Assembly (NCBI GenBank): GCA_032629725.1
Contig: JAFEVB010000002.1
Location: 2,294,001-2,358,000, forward strand
Direction of reading: 5' to 3'
DNA from: Gremmenia infestans
Taxonomy: Eukaryota; Ascomycota; Leotiomycetes; Helotiales; Hamatocanthoscyphaceae
DNA: 64,000 nt
Shown: piece after piece, positions 11,314 to 22,835 of the stretch
Position numbering within the stretch: position 1 is the stretch's first letter
Layout of the letters: every line of letters starts with the position of its first letter
The notes under the pieces: generated by a model
Databases searched by the model: none
What the model was told of the DNA's origin: nothing
The model's input: the letters and a program-made list of their open reading frames with translations, nothing else
Translations under genes and position numbers: made by a program

Positions 11314-12807
11314 AGAGTGAGCCTTCTGAATCTTCATGTTGATTTGTTTTTTGGGTTGGCATAGCATAGCATAGCAAGGTGTTTTTTCCGGGGTTGGGTT
11401 TTTGTAAGAGGCATGGGGCAATCTGTATTGTCTCGATTATTGTATATCTGCATGAGCCAGGTGGCAGGACTGGCTTGTAGAATGCTGGGGACATTGGCTG
11501 TGCGGTGGCTTTGAGTGTTGACTATATACCCTTTCGAACGTTACACTATTTTTAAGCGTTTTTTCTCGCTGAGAGATTCAACTCCCTCTATTATATACCC
11601 CCTATTCTAGAGCACGATCACGATTCACTTCAGGTCAATTCATCATGTGACCCTCAACTTTTGAATTGGCAAAGCGGCTGTCCCTTGAACAATTCAGTCA
11701 GGTTACTTCGAGTTCCTAAGAACCTAATGCCATGCATGACCTGATTCGCCACTCATAGGTAGCCAGCCGAGCACAGTACTTATATCAGAGTATGGCATAT
11801 ATCTAAGGTGCACGTGACCGTACTAGCTAGATATGCGGGACCGATTGAAATGCCTCGATAAGGAAGTCGAATCCCTGGAAACATGTACCCCATTCCCTGA
11901 TAGGGTCTTGCTAACCAGCCCAGCAGCCTGCCAGCCCGGTTATCGATGTACCAGATGAGACAGGTATCGATGTACATCGTATCCCTCTGGTCTGGTCTAG
12001 TATCTAGACCTGTCTGGTACAGTAGGGATGCACACGCGATGGCGACTTCTAATTCTGTGTCACTGTCACAAAGCAGATATCATATCTACCTATCTACCTA
12101 CTGTAGGTACTTCCATTCGCCGACTGTGTAGGTACCTACACCACTGTACAGTGACAAGTCAAGCTACGGTGTGGGAACTAGTAGCGTGGCGTAGCGCTAT
12201 CTGGATTCTGGAAGGGGGGGGGAGGCGTCCTCGGGGCTTCCCCGCCGTTTACTTGCAGCTGTCTCTAGCGTCCTATCACTACTTGCTGCTGTGTTGATGT
12301 ACATACAAAGTACCTGTCCTGTATCGTACCATTTTGCCCCATTATCCTTAGCTACACATCTGCCAAGGAAGCCCGAGTTCTTTTGCCTCTTTGAGTGCAA
12401 GTGTCTGTCTGCTCTGTTAGATACATTGTGGGTTAGTCTAGATCTAGATCATGACTACCGCTATTGCGCAACTCCACGATAAGATGTATGGAATTTCTTA
12501 AATGCTTCTTCTCGTCCTGTCTACCTGGAGGCAGGTGTTGATTTCCCTTCTTCAAGACTCTCCCTTTCCGCCAATTTGATCAAAGGCAGGAATTGCAGAA
12601 GATCTACATCACCTTCGTTCGATCAGAAACAGATACATATCTATCAGTGAAACAAATAGTCAGTCAACCAGTGAAAGAAATACCGCATCAATCATTAAAT
12701 CGCCCAGGTCTTCGTTAATTCTGTCCATTTAATCACCTCTATCGACGGTTTGAGACGTCTACATCTCTTGAGATCTTACCATCGTCCGACAGTTCTATTT
12801 CGACGTC
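11314..12807. other. Intergenic, no gene seen
   Basis: 3' flank of the giant repeat gene and promoter/leader of the HODM-like gene. It contains an (atagc) run at 11360-11376, TACCTA-type clusters at 12087-12138 and a pyrimidine-rich stretch shortly before the ATG at 12808. No RNA gene recognised. Confidence 0.5.
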
Positions 12808-14680
12808 ATGAGCATCTTCACTACCATGCTGGAACAATGGCATGTTAGCCTTGGGGCTTTCTTCTTATTGTCTTCCCTGGCAATACTTGTGGTGGGAAAA
12901 CAACAGCGAGCGGCTGTCTTAGAAAAGCTTTATATCCGTCGGCGGCGTGCTTCTGGAGCCTCAACACCACCCCGCTCCTTCTCCCCGGATAAGAAGACTG
13001 GAGGTACTCAAGCATCCTCTTTGTCTACATCCAGTACCGACTTTGTCAATGTTTTCCCACCGTCGAGAAGGTTGGTGCTCCCAGAGCTTGCTAAGATAGC
13101 ATCTCCGGAAAATGCAAAGATCCTACTAGCGACAAACCCCGATGCTGAGACCCTCGTCAAGGAAGCATTGCCAACTACCCGTGCTTACGACCTCCAGAAT
13201 GCTTCACCAAAGTATACACCAACTGGATTTTCTACGGCAGAAATAAAAGCAATGGGTGATTTCCCAGCTTACGATGTTTTAAGCGGCGTTCCACTACCAG
13301 CAGTAAGTCAGCTTCTAGGAGGAAATCTTCCTATCTTGGACATCTCCAGAGGAATGTCTCAGGACCCCTAAAACAAGCTCCCATCTCGCAACCGTATCAC
13401 ATCGGGCAATGCTGACCGCGAGATCTTGATGTTCAGCCATATGCAAATTTTGATCCCACAAAAGCCCTCCCGAGACCTTACAGACCTTTTAGATGGGCCT
13501 ACCACCAGACAATGTGTAAGTCAACTTGAAACATCATGTTATCAGTTGCTGACTCATGAGTAGCATTTAACAAAATAGAACCGGACTGGTGGTTGGAAGT
13601 CGATAAGCAATATGCCTCGAGAGTGAAAGAGCGTCAAGAACTCTTCAGGAAATACGGTAGCAAAGTCCTCGACTTTCTACCCGGTTCCGAGCTTGTTTGC
13701 AAAGAGCTTATGGAGATGTGCCTTCAGTTCTACTGCGCAAGATACCCAGCCTACTTCTCCTTGTCCTCAGACGAAAGCATCTTCCATAACAAACTCTTAC
13801 AAACGGACACGGATATCAAAAGCATACATCCGCTGCACGTACTATTGAACAATATCCCAGAGGACTTTGGAATTGTACTTCGAAACGAGAAAGATGGCAT
13901 GTACTACTTCCGAGCAGGTCTGATATGCAGTTCCCTTGGTTGGAACGTTGGCACGAAGATTGGCATGTCACTACAACAAATTCACCAGCCTATTCCCGAT
14001 TACAAGGAAAAGATGTCTCTCAGCATGGATCGATATTTTAGCAAGATGCCAACACATGCACCGATACAACGCGGCAGCTGGGGTGAGTGACCTTCTCGGA
14101 TGAATATTCCTTCTTTTCACGCGTCTTATGAGTAGTTGAAGTGTTTTATGAGATCCGACTACTCGTGAAACATTGTCTCAACTCCAAGATCTGCCATATC
14201 AGGCAATGCTGACTCCAATGTCTTGATACAGGTCTTGAGGTAGGAACTCCGTTATTTATGCCGCCCGGCGACCCCCACGAAAAGCTGCGCGAAATCCAAA
14301 ATGCCGACTTGAGCATCGAAGAGTGCCATTTGCGGGTCGACTGGCAAACCCTGCGAAGACTGCCTCTCAGTGGAGGTATCGTCTTCAACTTCACAGCATT
14401 ATTCACTCCTGTCCAGGAATTTAGAGACGAGCCCTACATTCCTGCGCTGTGCCTGAAGACATTGAAAGAGGGAAAGAGGACTCTGATGGACTACAAGGGT
14501 ACCTGGCACGTGGAGCACGTATGTATCCCGGAGTTAGAGAAATATGCTAGAGAGCAGGTTGAGAAAGGGTTGGTGCGGCCAGAGAATCCGGACGAGACAG
14601 AATGGAACCCGGCTACGCTTGCAGAAAGCCCATTCTTTCCAGGATGGAACGAGAAGTGGCACCGGCAACAAGGGTTCTAG
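12808..14680 (+). CDS. HODM/DUF3445 haem-dependent oxidative N-demethylase-like protein
   Basis: Exons 12808-13302, 13437-13515, 13564-14082, 14232-14680, giving 513 aa. Residues about 13-30 form one hydrophobic segment, so the protein is probably membrane-anchored with a short N-terminal tail. The family region follows: DFPAYDVLSGVPLP, the block RPYRPFRWAYHQTM, EPDWW, PGSELVCKELMEM, then FFRAGLICSSLGWNVGTKIG-type and VDWQTLRRLPLSGGIVFNF motifs, ending FPGWNEKWHRQQGF. Bacterial relatives are the alpha subunit of a haem enzyme removing N-methyl groups; the fungal substrate is not known. All joins are in frame with good donors. Two of its three introns (13303-13436, 14083-14231) resemble each other and the intron at 7984-8118 of the upstream gene. 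Confidence 0.9.
13303..13436 (+). other. Intron with introner-like sequence (member B)
   Basis: 134 nt, GTAAGT donor, CAG acceptor, phase 0. Shares a gtaagtc-cttct-gga type 5' block with member A and a 3' block gggcaatgctgac...gatcttgat with member C (14083-14231). Confidence 0.65.
14083..14231 (+). other. Intron with introner-like sequence (member C)
   Basis: 149 nt, GTGAGT donor, CAG acceptor, phase 1. Contains actcgtgaaacattgtctc and caggcaatgctgact, each with near-identical counterparts in member A (7984-8118). The GCTGAC inside the 3' block is the probable branch site. Confidence 0.75.
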
Positions 14681-16301
14681 AAAGGGAAGGCAAGGAGCAA
14701 GGAGTTAACATTTGACCAAATACACGAAATTTATTAGAAGTAGTAAATCTATTATTGCTCATTCAGTTTTCAAGATAGGATATCGAGTTCCTATCTACAG
14801 ATCGCGCAAGACTAATGGTCTCTGGCAATGCATAGCACGGCTCTTTCAAATAGAAATAGAGACAAACCCCAGCTGTTTGCCGACTGTTCAGTAGTCTACT
14901 TACAGTACTACCGCATTAATAATCGTATAAGATAAGACAACGTTCCATATCAAACCATAATGAGATATGTGGCGATGGCATCTCTATCCGGACTTTTGTA
15001 TTAAGTAGTGAAGTGAACCTTTCAATTAGTCCGGAGCGCTGGTCCGTGGTTCCTTTGAAGTGCTCAGAAGTGCCCATTTAAACTGGGACTGCTTGTTATA
15101 TTTATTGTATACCAATGATGATTACCAGGGTATCGTTTCCCGTTTTTGCGCCGGGTTTCTGTTGTTTGCGCTGTAAATTTCGTGTGTCTGTCTGTCTCAT
15201 TTGATTTGCGCGGATTTCGCATCCGTGAAGCCAGCCAGAAACGACGACCACACGTGAAAAATAGGACCCAAGTCCTCCGAATCATGCCCTCGCGACAAGC
15301 TCAGTTCACCTTCTCGCGGATCTTGCATCCGATTTAGTTCCAGAATGCGCAATCGTGGCGGTCTGCCGTCATCGCTGGTGTTGTGTGTACAGTCAAAAGT
15401 ACAGCTTGAGGTGTGGAAAGCTTCGTTGCACTGAAGTCGACCTCGGCGGGATCATCTCAACAGGACGTTATAGAGCCGCATCGACACATCCTGGATCTTT
15501 GTAACATTATAAAATCGCTGTAAGGAGCTACAACAGGAGGCTGCTTCCTATCCACACCAGGTTCTCGGACAGCTTCCGTCTGGCGGGTGGTTCAGTTCAA
15601 TAGGGACAGACAGGGACAGTATCGGTTCAGTAAGTACATGGCGCATCATTATCACTACATGCCACGACCCAAAGGAGGCATCGCAGACTCAAGACTCGGG
15701 ACTATACTCTAGGTTCAATCTCGGTCTGGCTGTGTACTGGTTGCAGATGCTGATCTATGGTTATCGAGACAATGGACCTTCAATCGTTCTTTTGAAGTCG
15801 GCGCCTCCACCTGAAGAGACGGAGTCGGGCATGCCTCCGTAAAGACATCACCAAGCTTAAAGAAATGCTCTAAAATTCCACAGTCGCCATTATTCCCTTC
15901 GCATACGCATACGCATACACCTCCAAGAAAGCATTGTCGTGCGCATCTACCAACAGGTTGCGCTCGCCTCCTGCAATGCTGTCGGCTGCTCCATACGACT
16001 GTTCAAGTATCTGCCAGCCCGCCAGCCAAGGAGAAATCAAGTCGCGATAAAGAGGTGCTACGAAAGCAGGGAGAGACAGAGAAAGACAGGCCTGGTTGAG
16101 CAACAATGCACCTCTGTGTTCCTGCGGAGGTGTAGATGATTGCAAGGCCCCGTTGCACATTGATTACGCCCACCTCGCCCCCAGACAAACGCCCGACATT
16201 GGTGTGGGCTCCTCCAATCACTCCACCCGACGCAGTTCAGGTTCACGTTCGGGTTCAGGCATTTCATACGCGTAGAACACACACTCGCTGCGAAATGAGC
16301 C
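14681..16301. other. Intergenic, no gene seen
   Basis: Between two plus-strand genes. Holds a (gcatac)3 run at 15901-15918. Overlapping ORFs on both strands around 15.87-16.45 kb match nothing and overlap the promoter and first exon of the Zn2Cys6 gene. Confidence 0.5.
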
Positions 16302-18970
16302 ATGGACCCGGCAGCAAGTCCGACATCCTCTTCCAACCCCCCTCCCGCGACAAGAGCCCAGAGAGGAGCTATCGCAACCCAAGTAAGCCTCGATTTCTTT
16401 TGCAGCATCGTCAGTTGTACCCCACTTACCACGCTGATGCTATCACGGACTTCTGAGACCCCCCGATCCTATATGTGTGAGTGTTTTATGACTGACCGTT
16501 GTTGAAAGGCCTGTGAGACATGTCGATCAAGGAAACAGAAATGCGACGAGCAACGACCCAAGTGTGGCTTATGCCAACGGATGAAGTTAGAATGCAGGTA
16601 CAGAGACCCGCAACCAACAAAGTAAGTGTCATAGTTGATTAGAGAAGGTGAAATATGTCTGAATCGGACCTCGTTACCACCTTGAACAATATGCCATCGG
16701 CCTAGACTTACTAGTTGCTTTTCTTTTAGGAAGGACAAGACACTCGTTGAAATTCTCGAACGTCTAAAAACTCTAGAAGGCAAAGTCGATCGAATTCCTC
16801 TTAGAGCCCCTGTGCATCAAGGCTTCGGCCCACCACAGCCATCCCCTTCCAGCCAGCCATCTTTCGGTAACGAAACTACCGAGTCAACCTCGTATGCATC
16901 GTCTATGAACCGGCCACCCCTTCAACATAATACTCTACTTAGTGATGGAGGACGGCAATATAAATATGCTTCTGCGGCTCATAAAATGCTTACATGGCCG
17001 GCTATTTCCCAGCTCCTGTTACAAACTGTGCCGTCGACCGTCGGGGACTTGAATAGTCTTCGAAATGAGGGTTCTGCATTCATACTTCGGATGCAGACAG
17101 GCACTCCCAACTTACCACTGGATGAAACTCTCTCGGACAGACCGTTCGTCGGTATGCAAACTCAAGTAACTAGGGTAGCAGGGGGCGTGAGGACTACCTT
17201 TCCTGATCTGACTCGAGACACGATGTTTCAGTTAGCAACAGCTTACTTCGATTCCTTCAATCTTATATATCCATTTATGGACAGGCAAAACTTTCTTTCG
17301 GATACTTTATCAAAAGTGCAAACAGAAGGCTTTGATGGTGATACGGATTCGGTCGTTGCGCTCCTGATCTTCGCGCTTGGCGATTTGGCTCTAGAAGGGT
17401 CTCAAGGGAAGTCTATCGAACGACATGGTACCCGCGCCAGTGGTGTCAGGGGTGGGACGGACAAAAGGCCGCCCGGTCTCGCATTGTTCAACGAAGCAAG
17501 AAAGCGTATGGGTTTTATACTAACTGACTGCAACCTTGAAAATGTTCAAGTGTTCTCCTTAGCAGCGTGATTACATTCCTTTTCCTGACTGATAGGATAA
17601 AGCAAATAGCTAATACTTTCAAACAGACTATATTACGAGTGTTGCTCTCGCCATGTGGTAAGCCTAGTCCTAGGTGAACTATGCATTCCTATACTCAAAT
17701 TTTCGTTCAGGAATTCTGGAGATTGACAGTCTCAGCCTCATCAGCTTGTCAAGTCATGATCACTTGGTACGCCTTCACTTTCTAGTCTAATTACTTGGCC
17801 CTGCTGATTGGAAGCAGCAATACAATAGACTGGGGTTCTTCTAAAGGAGATCTCATCAAACGTGCATATTGGCATTGCGCATTGATGGAGACGTGTGTTT
17901 ACCTGACCATTTCCCCCCTTTCTCGAATCTCGCTTAATATGTTGTAGGACTTTACATCTCGAGCTTGATTTACCGCTTACGGGGATTCTCAGCTTGGAAC
18001 AGAATGTGGGTCTGCCAACATTCAAGCAGCCCTTTTGTGAAGCAGATGACCGTGCAAATAAGACTTCGAATTTCGAGTCGCATTACAGTTCATTGTTAGC
18101 GCTCACCCGGTTTTGTGCGAATCTTCATGTTGATATGAATAAAACAATCCGTAAGTCTAGTCAAGCTTAATGTTAGTCATGGACATCCACTGAGATGGCA
18201 CAGCCACGGAAAGTAGTACCGATACACCGTCGACATCCAGGGACAGCCCTCTGGCCAGTTCACTGAAGCAGCTAACTTCAGAGCTTGCACAATGGCGAGG
18301 CAATCTCCCTGAAAACCTTCAATGGGCAGAAGACAGACCGGCAGCCTTCCCATCCCCTCAGGCAAACATCGCAGGTTATAACCAAGCAATCGACCCGGAA
18401 TTATCACTCGAGAAACATTTTTCGCAGCAACTTCTCTTTTCTACGAACCTGGATGAGGAGCCAAAAGACTACCCATATCTCTTTGACATCCAGGTAGCTT
18501 TGCTGCGGACAAGATATTATTATGCAAAATACATGGCTTACCGACCTTGCGTCTACAAAGTATTGCATTTCCCCGAACAGGTGACCCAAGACGATGCAGA
18601 GGGGGTTGCGGAATGTTTGCGGGTACGTTCAGCATATATTCTCATTCTTGCATTTCCAAGCTAACAACATGACCAGTCGTGTCTAAAATGGCCTTTGACC
18701 ATGTCGCCCGTCTCGCGCCGGAAAAGGCTAATACCTTACCTGTTCAGCTGGTCTCAAAACTTTCTCGGCATCCTTCTAATCTTCCACATGACACGCCACA
18801 ACCGGATGCTCCAAAACATACGTGCCAATATGTGCGGGCCCACCTTTGAAGCTGATGCGAATATCTCGATAGGTCTGATGCTGGATTGGATCCGCGACTT
18901 GAAGAGCGTTGATCCCATTGCATCGTGGTGCTGGAAAATCTTGCAGGGGATATACCCTATTGAGGAGTAA
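16302..18970 (+). CDS. Zn2Cys6 (GAL4-type) transcription factor with fungal_trans domain
   Basis: Nine exons: 16302-16382, 16509-16621, 16730-17566, 17627-17657, 17711-17766, 17818-17892, 17948-18150, 18195-18622, 18677-18970; sum 705 aa. Exon 2 encodes the zinc cluster with spacing C-x2-C-x6-C-x5-C-x2-C-x6-C (ACETCRSRKQKCDEQRPKCG...). The linker in exon 3 (VEILERLKTLEGKVDRI) looks like a short coiled-coil dimerisation element. The middle homology region follows, recognised by TYxDxFNLIYPFMDRQNF-like sequence and, across small exons, LYYECCSRHVEFWRLTVSAS and WGSSKGDLIKRAYWHC. Binds DNA as a probable dimer in the nucleus; targets unknown. The intron-rich 3' half makes this gene easy to mis-predict. 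The acceptor of exon 6 could be 3 nt upstream. Confidence 0.88.
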
Positions 18971-19453
18971 GGGGGTATACGGGCATAGGGCACAGGGCAT
19001 AGGGCATATGGCGATACGGGGGAAATCTTTGAAATCTTAATATTGAAAACACAATTGTGCAGAAGGAACGGCGTTGGAGCATGACTTTCACGTCACGTCG
19101 TTTTGCAACCACTGAATGTGGTTTTCGCTCTCTCAGCGATATCTTTAGAACATTTCAACAGAACGTTGAGAAGCAAATGAAAAATTCAATCTATTTTATG
19201 GCACTGTTTGTTCGTGTGAGCTGCATGTAGTATTCCACGTTCAAACAAACTTCTTCGTCATGTAAAAGGGAGATAGGACGGCGATGGAAACGAGTATTTC
19301 TACCGATGATGACCTTTTCCAACCGTAACTGAAAAGTCACTCCAGGATTTGAAGTAATAACAACAGAACCTAGAACTTCATAAACACGTCAAATCACACA
19401 TACGTTCTTTCGAAGCAGATTTGTGTCGTTTCATCATTCCTAGAATAGAATAT
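18971..19453. other. Convergent 3' intergenic
   Basis: Between the convergent ends of the Zn2Cys6 gene and the reductase gene. Contains short direct repeats ggcacagggcatagggcat near 18985-19005. No gene. Confidence 0.5.
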
Positions 19454-20637
19454 CTACAGCTTAGCCTTACGTGCAAAAGAGTCATCCAATAGATAATCGG
19501 GATACTGCCTCGATCCGGCCTCGAAACTCCCAGGTGACCTCCACCCACCGCCATCGATAACGAGGACTTCTCCGTTTACGTAGTTCCCCGCATCGCTAAA
19601 GAGATATACCGTTCCGTCTGCTATTTCCTTGACGCTGCCGTAGCGCTGTAAGGGGTTCTTGCGCATCGCAGCTCCGGAGGCTTCTGCTTCTTTGTTGCCT
19701 AATCTTTCCATGCCTTCTGTGCCAGCGACTGCGGGAGACAATCAGCTCACGATTTCGATGTTGAATGGGGAGCTGATTCGAACAGCTTCGGAAAGAAAGA
19801 AGAAAAAGAGAGAGGGCAAAAATCACTTACTTGGACCCGGAGTCAAGATGTTAGATGTAACGCCGCGCGGACCGTATTCCAGCGCTACGCTCGCAGACAG
19901 CGCATCCACGCCTGCTTTCGCAACAGCTGCGTGAGTCTGGAACGGCATGCCTGTATAGTGGAACGAGGCTGAGATGAATATGATGCGACCACCTGTATCG
20001 GGGTTCGTGGCTGCGTTTGGGTGTTTTTTCGCAGATGCGACGAGGTGGGGGATCGTGGCTTTGAGGGTATTGTAGGAGCCAATGGTATCAATATCGATTA
20101 CGGTCTTGAAAGCGTTGGGTGAGAGGTTGGATATGGGAGAGAGGAAGTTGCCTGCTGCCCCGGCACTGTTTGCAAGTCAGTCAATCGGAATTAGGATTCT
20201 AGCTTGCTTGCTTCTTCTCGAGGTATGGTATGGTATGGTATGGGAGGAACTTGCATGACAAAATCTATGCCTCCTAATTCCTTGACTGTTCGCTCTACGG
20301 CTTTCTCTAGAGTCTCGATTTTCCGCACGTCTAGTCCGCCTATCCCTATTACTCTTGCCCCTTTCCGTGCGGTGGCTATGCTGCGAGCCATGGCTTCTGT
20401 TTTCTCGACATTGCGGCCCACGATGCAGGCGTTGGCTCCGAGGTGGACGAGGGCGCGGACTTGCGCACTGCAAATTGTGCCTCCGCCGCCTGTGCAGAAG
20501 ACTACTTTGTTGTCTGGTGAAAGAGAAGGTTAGCTTTGGTAGAGGTGTAGCAGTAAGGGAGAGGCTAGAGTTGAGCTCTTACCAAAGATACCGTCTTTCC
20601 AGACATTGGAAAGGTAGTCAGACCTTGGGAGAGCCAT
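19454..20637 (-). CDS. SPS19: Peroxisomal 2,4-dienoyl-CoA reductase (SDR family)
   Basis: Exons 20583-20637, 20255-20513, 19831-20165, 19454-19728; 307 aa. NADPH-dependent reduction of 2,4-dienoyl-CoA, needed to break down unsaturated fatty acids with double bonds at even positions. Seen: N-terminal MALPRSDYLSNVWKDGIF typical of the family, cofactor motif CTGGGGTIC, DFVIAGAAGNF, and HAAVAKAGVDAL instead of the classic YxxxK, as expected for dienoyl-CoA reductases. The protein ends in Ala-Lys-Leu, a type 1 peroxisomal targeting signal. The second intron (20166-20254) starts with GC instead of GT; only this junction gives DFVI-AGAAG. Divergent from ATG33 with 468 bp between start codons. Confidence 0.93.
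20166..20254 (-). other. GC-AG intron of the dienoyl-CoA reductase gene
   Basis: 89 nt, 5' border AT|GCAAGTT, 3' border CAG. It contains a (ggtat)4 microsatellite at 20222-20242 (plus-strand reading). No GT donor nearby restores the conserved protein. Confidence 0.85.
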
Positions 20638-21105
20638 TTGGAGGGTTATTTTGAAGAAAAGCTATAGAAAGTTGTAGAATTTAATGGGAGTTAAAGTAGT
20701 ATGCGAAAGGGAATTGCGTTCGGTATGTTTATAGAAGTTATTAACTGAATCTTCATCCCTCTGTACCTAGTTCACGGCCGTAAAGTGCGGTAATCAACAT
20801 GTACCTAGGTGATTTGCACGCATCGGGAAGTCTGGGGTAAGACCTCGGCCCGCCGCTTATCAGATCCAGATTTAGAGCAGATCGATTGGTCAATAGGTCC
20901 AGCCAACCAGGTCACAGTAAATCTAATCCAATCCATTAACAACCAAGCCAAGCTTGCCTTGCCAGTCCAGTCCAGCCAGCCCGGCCTGCGTCACATCAGT
21001 GCTGCCGCCCAATGCTCCGCATCGTCCGTTGAACAAAAAGCGTCCACCCGCCTCAATCCTGTGCAACTGCATCTTCAAGAGTGGACACTCACTTCAATCA
21101 GCATC
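20638..21105. promoter_or_regulatory. Bidirectional intergenic promoter (reductase / ATG33)
   Basis: 468 bp between divergent start codons. Contains TACCTAG-type motifs at 20764-20771 and 20801-20810. Shared control is possible from the arrangement only; no operator can be assigned. Confidence 0.4.
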
Positions 21106-21766
21106 ATGGCGTCCAGAAAGGTCTCAACTCTAAAGTTCGTGGGAACCGTCTCGCTCGGCCTACTCACCGTATGATGCCCCTCGCCCCTCCCCTCTTGTAT
21201 TGCCACAGCTAACAAAGCAACTCTCCCAGGGCCTCTCTTACACACTCAGCACCCTTACAATCCCCACCCTCCTCGCCCTCCCCTCCGCAAGCAGCGCCTC
21301 TCGAGCCTTCACCAGCCTGTCCACGCTCTCCCCAAACCACCTAACAGCACTCACGAGCATCTCCAGCGCCTCCTTCTTCCTCGCCTACCTGCTGTCGCCA
21401 CGGAGCCAAAAACACCCCTACCTACTCTGGACAACCATCATGGTCGCATCGTCCGGCCTCACCGATCTCGTGCTCAAACCCGCGGTGCGCGCCAAGAAGA
21501 CCGTGCCCAAGAGGGACACCAAGGGGAAGGGTCGGCAGATGGATGCGAGTTACGAGGTCCTGGGCGCTAGTGATAGGGATAGTGAGGGTACGGCGAGTGG
21601 GGAGGAGACGGATGAGGATGTTAATGGGGAGGATGTGCGGGAGCAGATGGAGGGGTTCATGAAGAGGCAGATTGCGACGACTGTGCTTGCTGGTCTTGGA
21701 TTTGCCATGAGCGTGGTTGGGATCTGGGGTGATGGTGCTGCGGATCTGGTGGTTATTGAGATGTGA
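21106..21766 (+). CDS. ATG33: Mitophagy protein Atg33-like, mitochondrial membrane
   Basis: Exons 21106-21168 and 21230-21766; 199 aa. The N-terminus MASRKVSTLKFVGTVSLGLLT continues after the intron into GLSYTLSTLTIPTLLALPSA, the hallmark start of fungal Atg33 proteins. Predicted membrane segments: about residues 9-40, 65-85 and 175-197. An acidic hydrophilic loop (about 125-165) separates the second and third. Atg33 is an outer mitochondrial membrane protein required for mitophagy in yeast; function here is inferred. It may share a promoter with the peroxisomal reductase. A 37-bp tandem duplication lies about 250 bp downstream. Confidence 0.87.
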
Positions 21767-22835
21767 GCTGAGATAGGCTGGGCAAGGGATATGATATTTC
21801 CGAATTTGATATCGTCCAGGAGCATGGAGTGAGGTATGAAAATTATGATTGATGCGACGGGATTTATGGTAAATACTCGGCTCACTTTGCTTCTTCGCTC
21901 AACGTATATACGAATTGAAGGGTTTCTCTTAGACAGACATGCTGTTACTTTGAATCTATATTTGCCCTCCCAGTATTTAGCTGTAGTATAAGTATAAATA
22001 GGAAGCAAGTGACTTCTCCGCCAGTGCAATGTCTCCAAATCTAGCAACACTTCTCCGCCAGTGCAATGTCTCCAAATCTAGCAACACTTTCTCACAAATT
22101 CCATTATTATACCCCACCACTTCCCGTTCTCTATACTCTGGAACAGAAAGGCATGATACCTACCTACCTAGCTAGGTCTCCGCTTTCCATATAGTATGTT
22201 GTTGTATTCTCGTCAAATACTAGTAGCATAGTATGCCGAATTGTGCAATAAAACCCTAATATACTTGTGCAAACCAGAAGTAATATATACATACGCTTGC
22301 AATTATTACAGAAACATGTATATATATATATCCTCACATTAGTTACTTCGAATAGGCGAGAGGTTTAATTACCTAAGCAGATCTTTGTTCATTCACCTAC
22401 CGCCCGTTTTCTTTCACTTTCTTAGCACAGTACCGTTGCAAGTGCTAGCTCGGTAGACCAAAGTACTCACTCGCGGTAAGTAAATGCTACAGGGAGACAC
22501 GTTATGTTATTGTATATACGATGATTTCTGGTCTCCGAGTCAGACGCCGAGTCCAGTTTATTAGCGTCTTGTTTGAAGGACGAGCCTTTCGTCGTTATCA
22601 GCCATGGCTTTGAAGTGACATCGAAAACGTCATGGGGTAGACGAGGTGGTTAGGTCGGAACGTGGATCTAGGTCCTCACATGATATATACTCGCATACCT
22701 TCTTTTCTTCTAGACTTGACTTCTTCATTCATCGTCTATATCTATCAACAAGTACTTGAGTACTCGAGATAAGATGAGGTTTCTGGCAACAGTACAATCT
22801 ACAAAATCCCACCAACCCAAAAACTTTTAAATCCC
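21767..22835. other. Convergent intergenic with tandem duplication
   Basis: About 1.07 kb between ATG33 and the convergent permease gene. Carries the perfect 37-bp tandem repeat at 22013-22086, a TACCTA cluster at 22158-22177 and AT-rich runs of (ta) near 22315-22332. No gene or RNA recognised. Confidence 0.5.
22013..22086. repeat. Perfect 37-bp direct tandem duplication
   Basis: Two adjacent identical 37-bp copies, 22013-22049 and 22050-22086, beginning cttctccgccagtgcaatgt. No divergence between copies, so recent or an assembly artefact. Confidence 0.95.

Noticed and set aside
15870..16160. Minus-strand open frame beside the Zn2Cys6 gene
   Set aside because: No similarity, overlaps other chance frames and a microsatellite.
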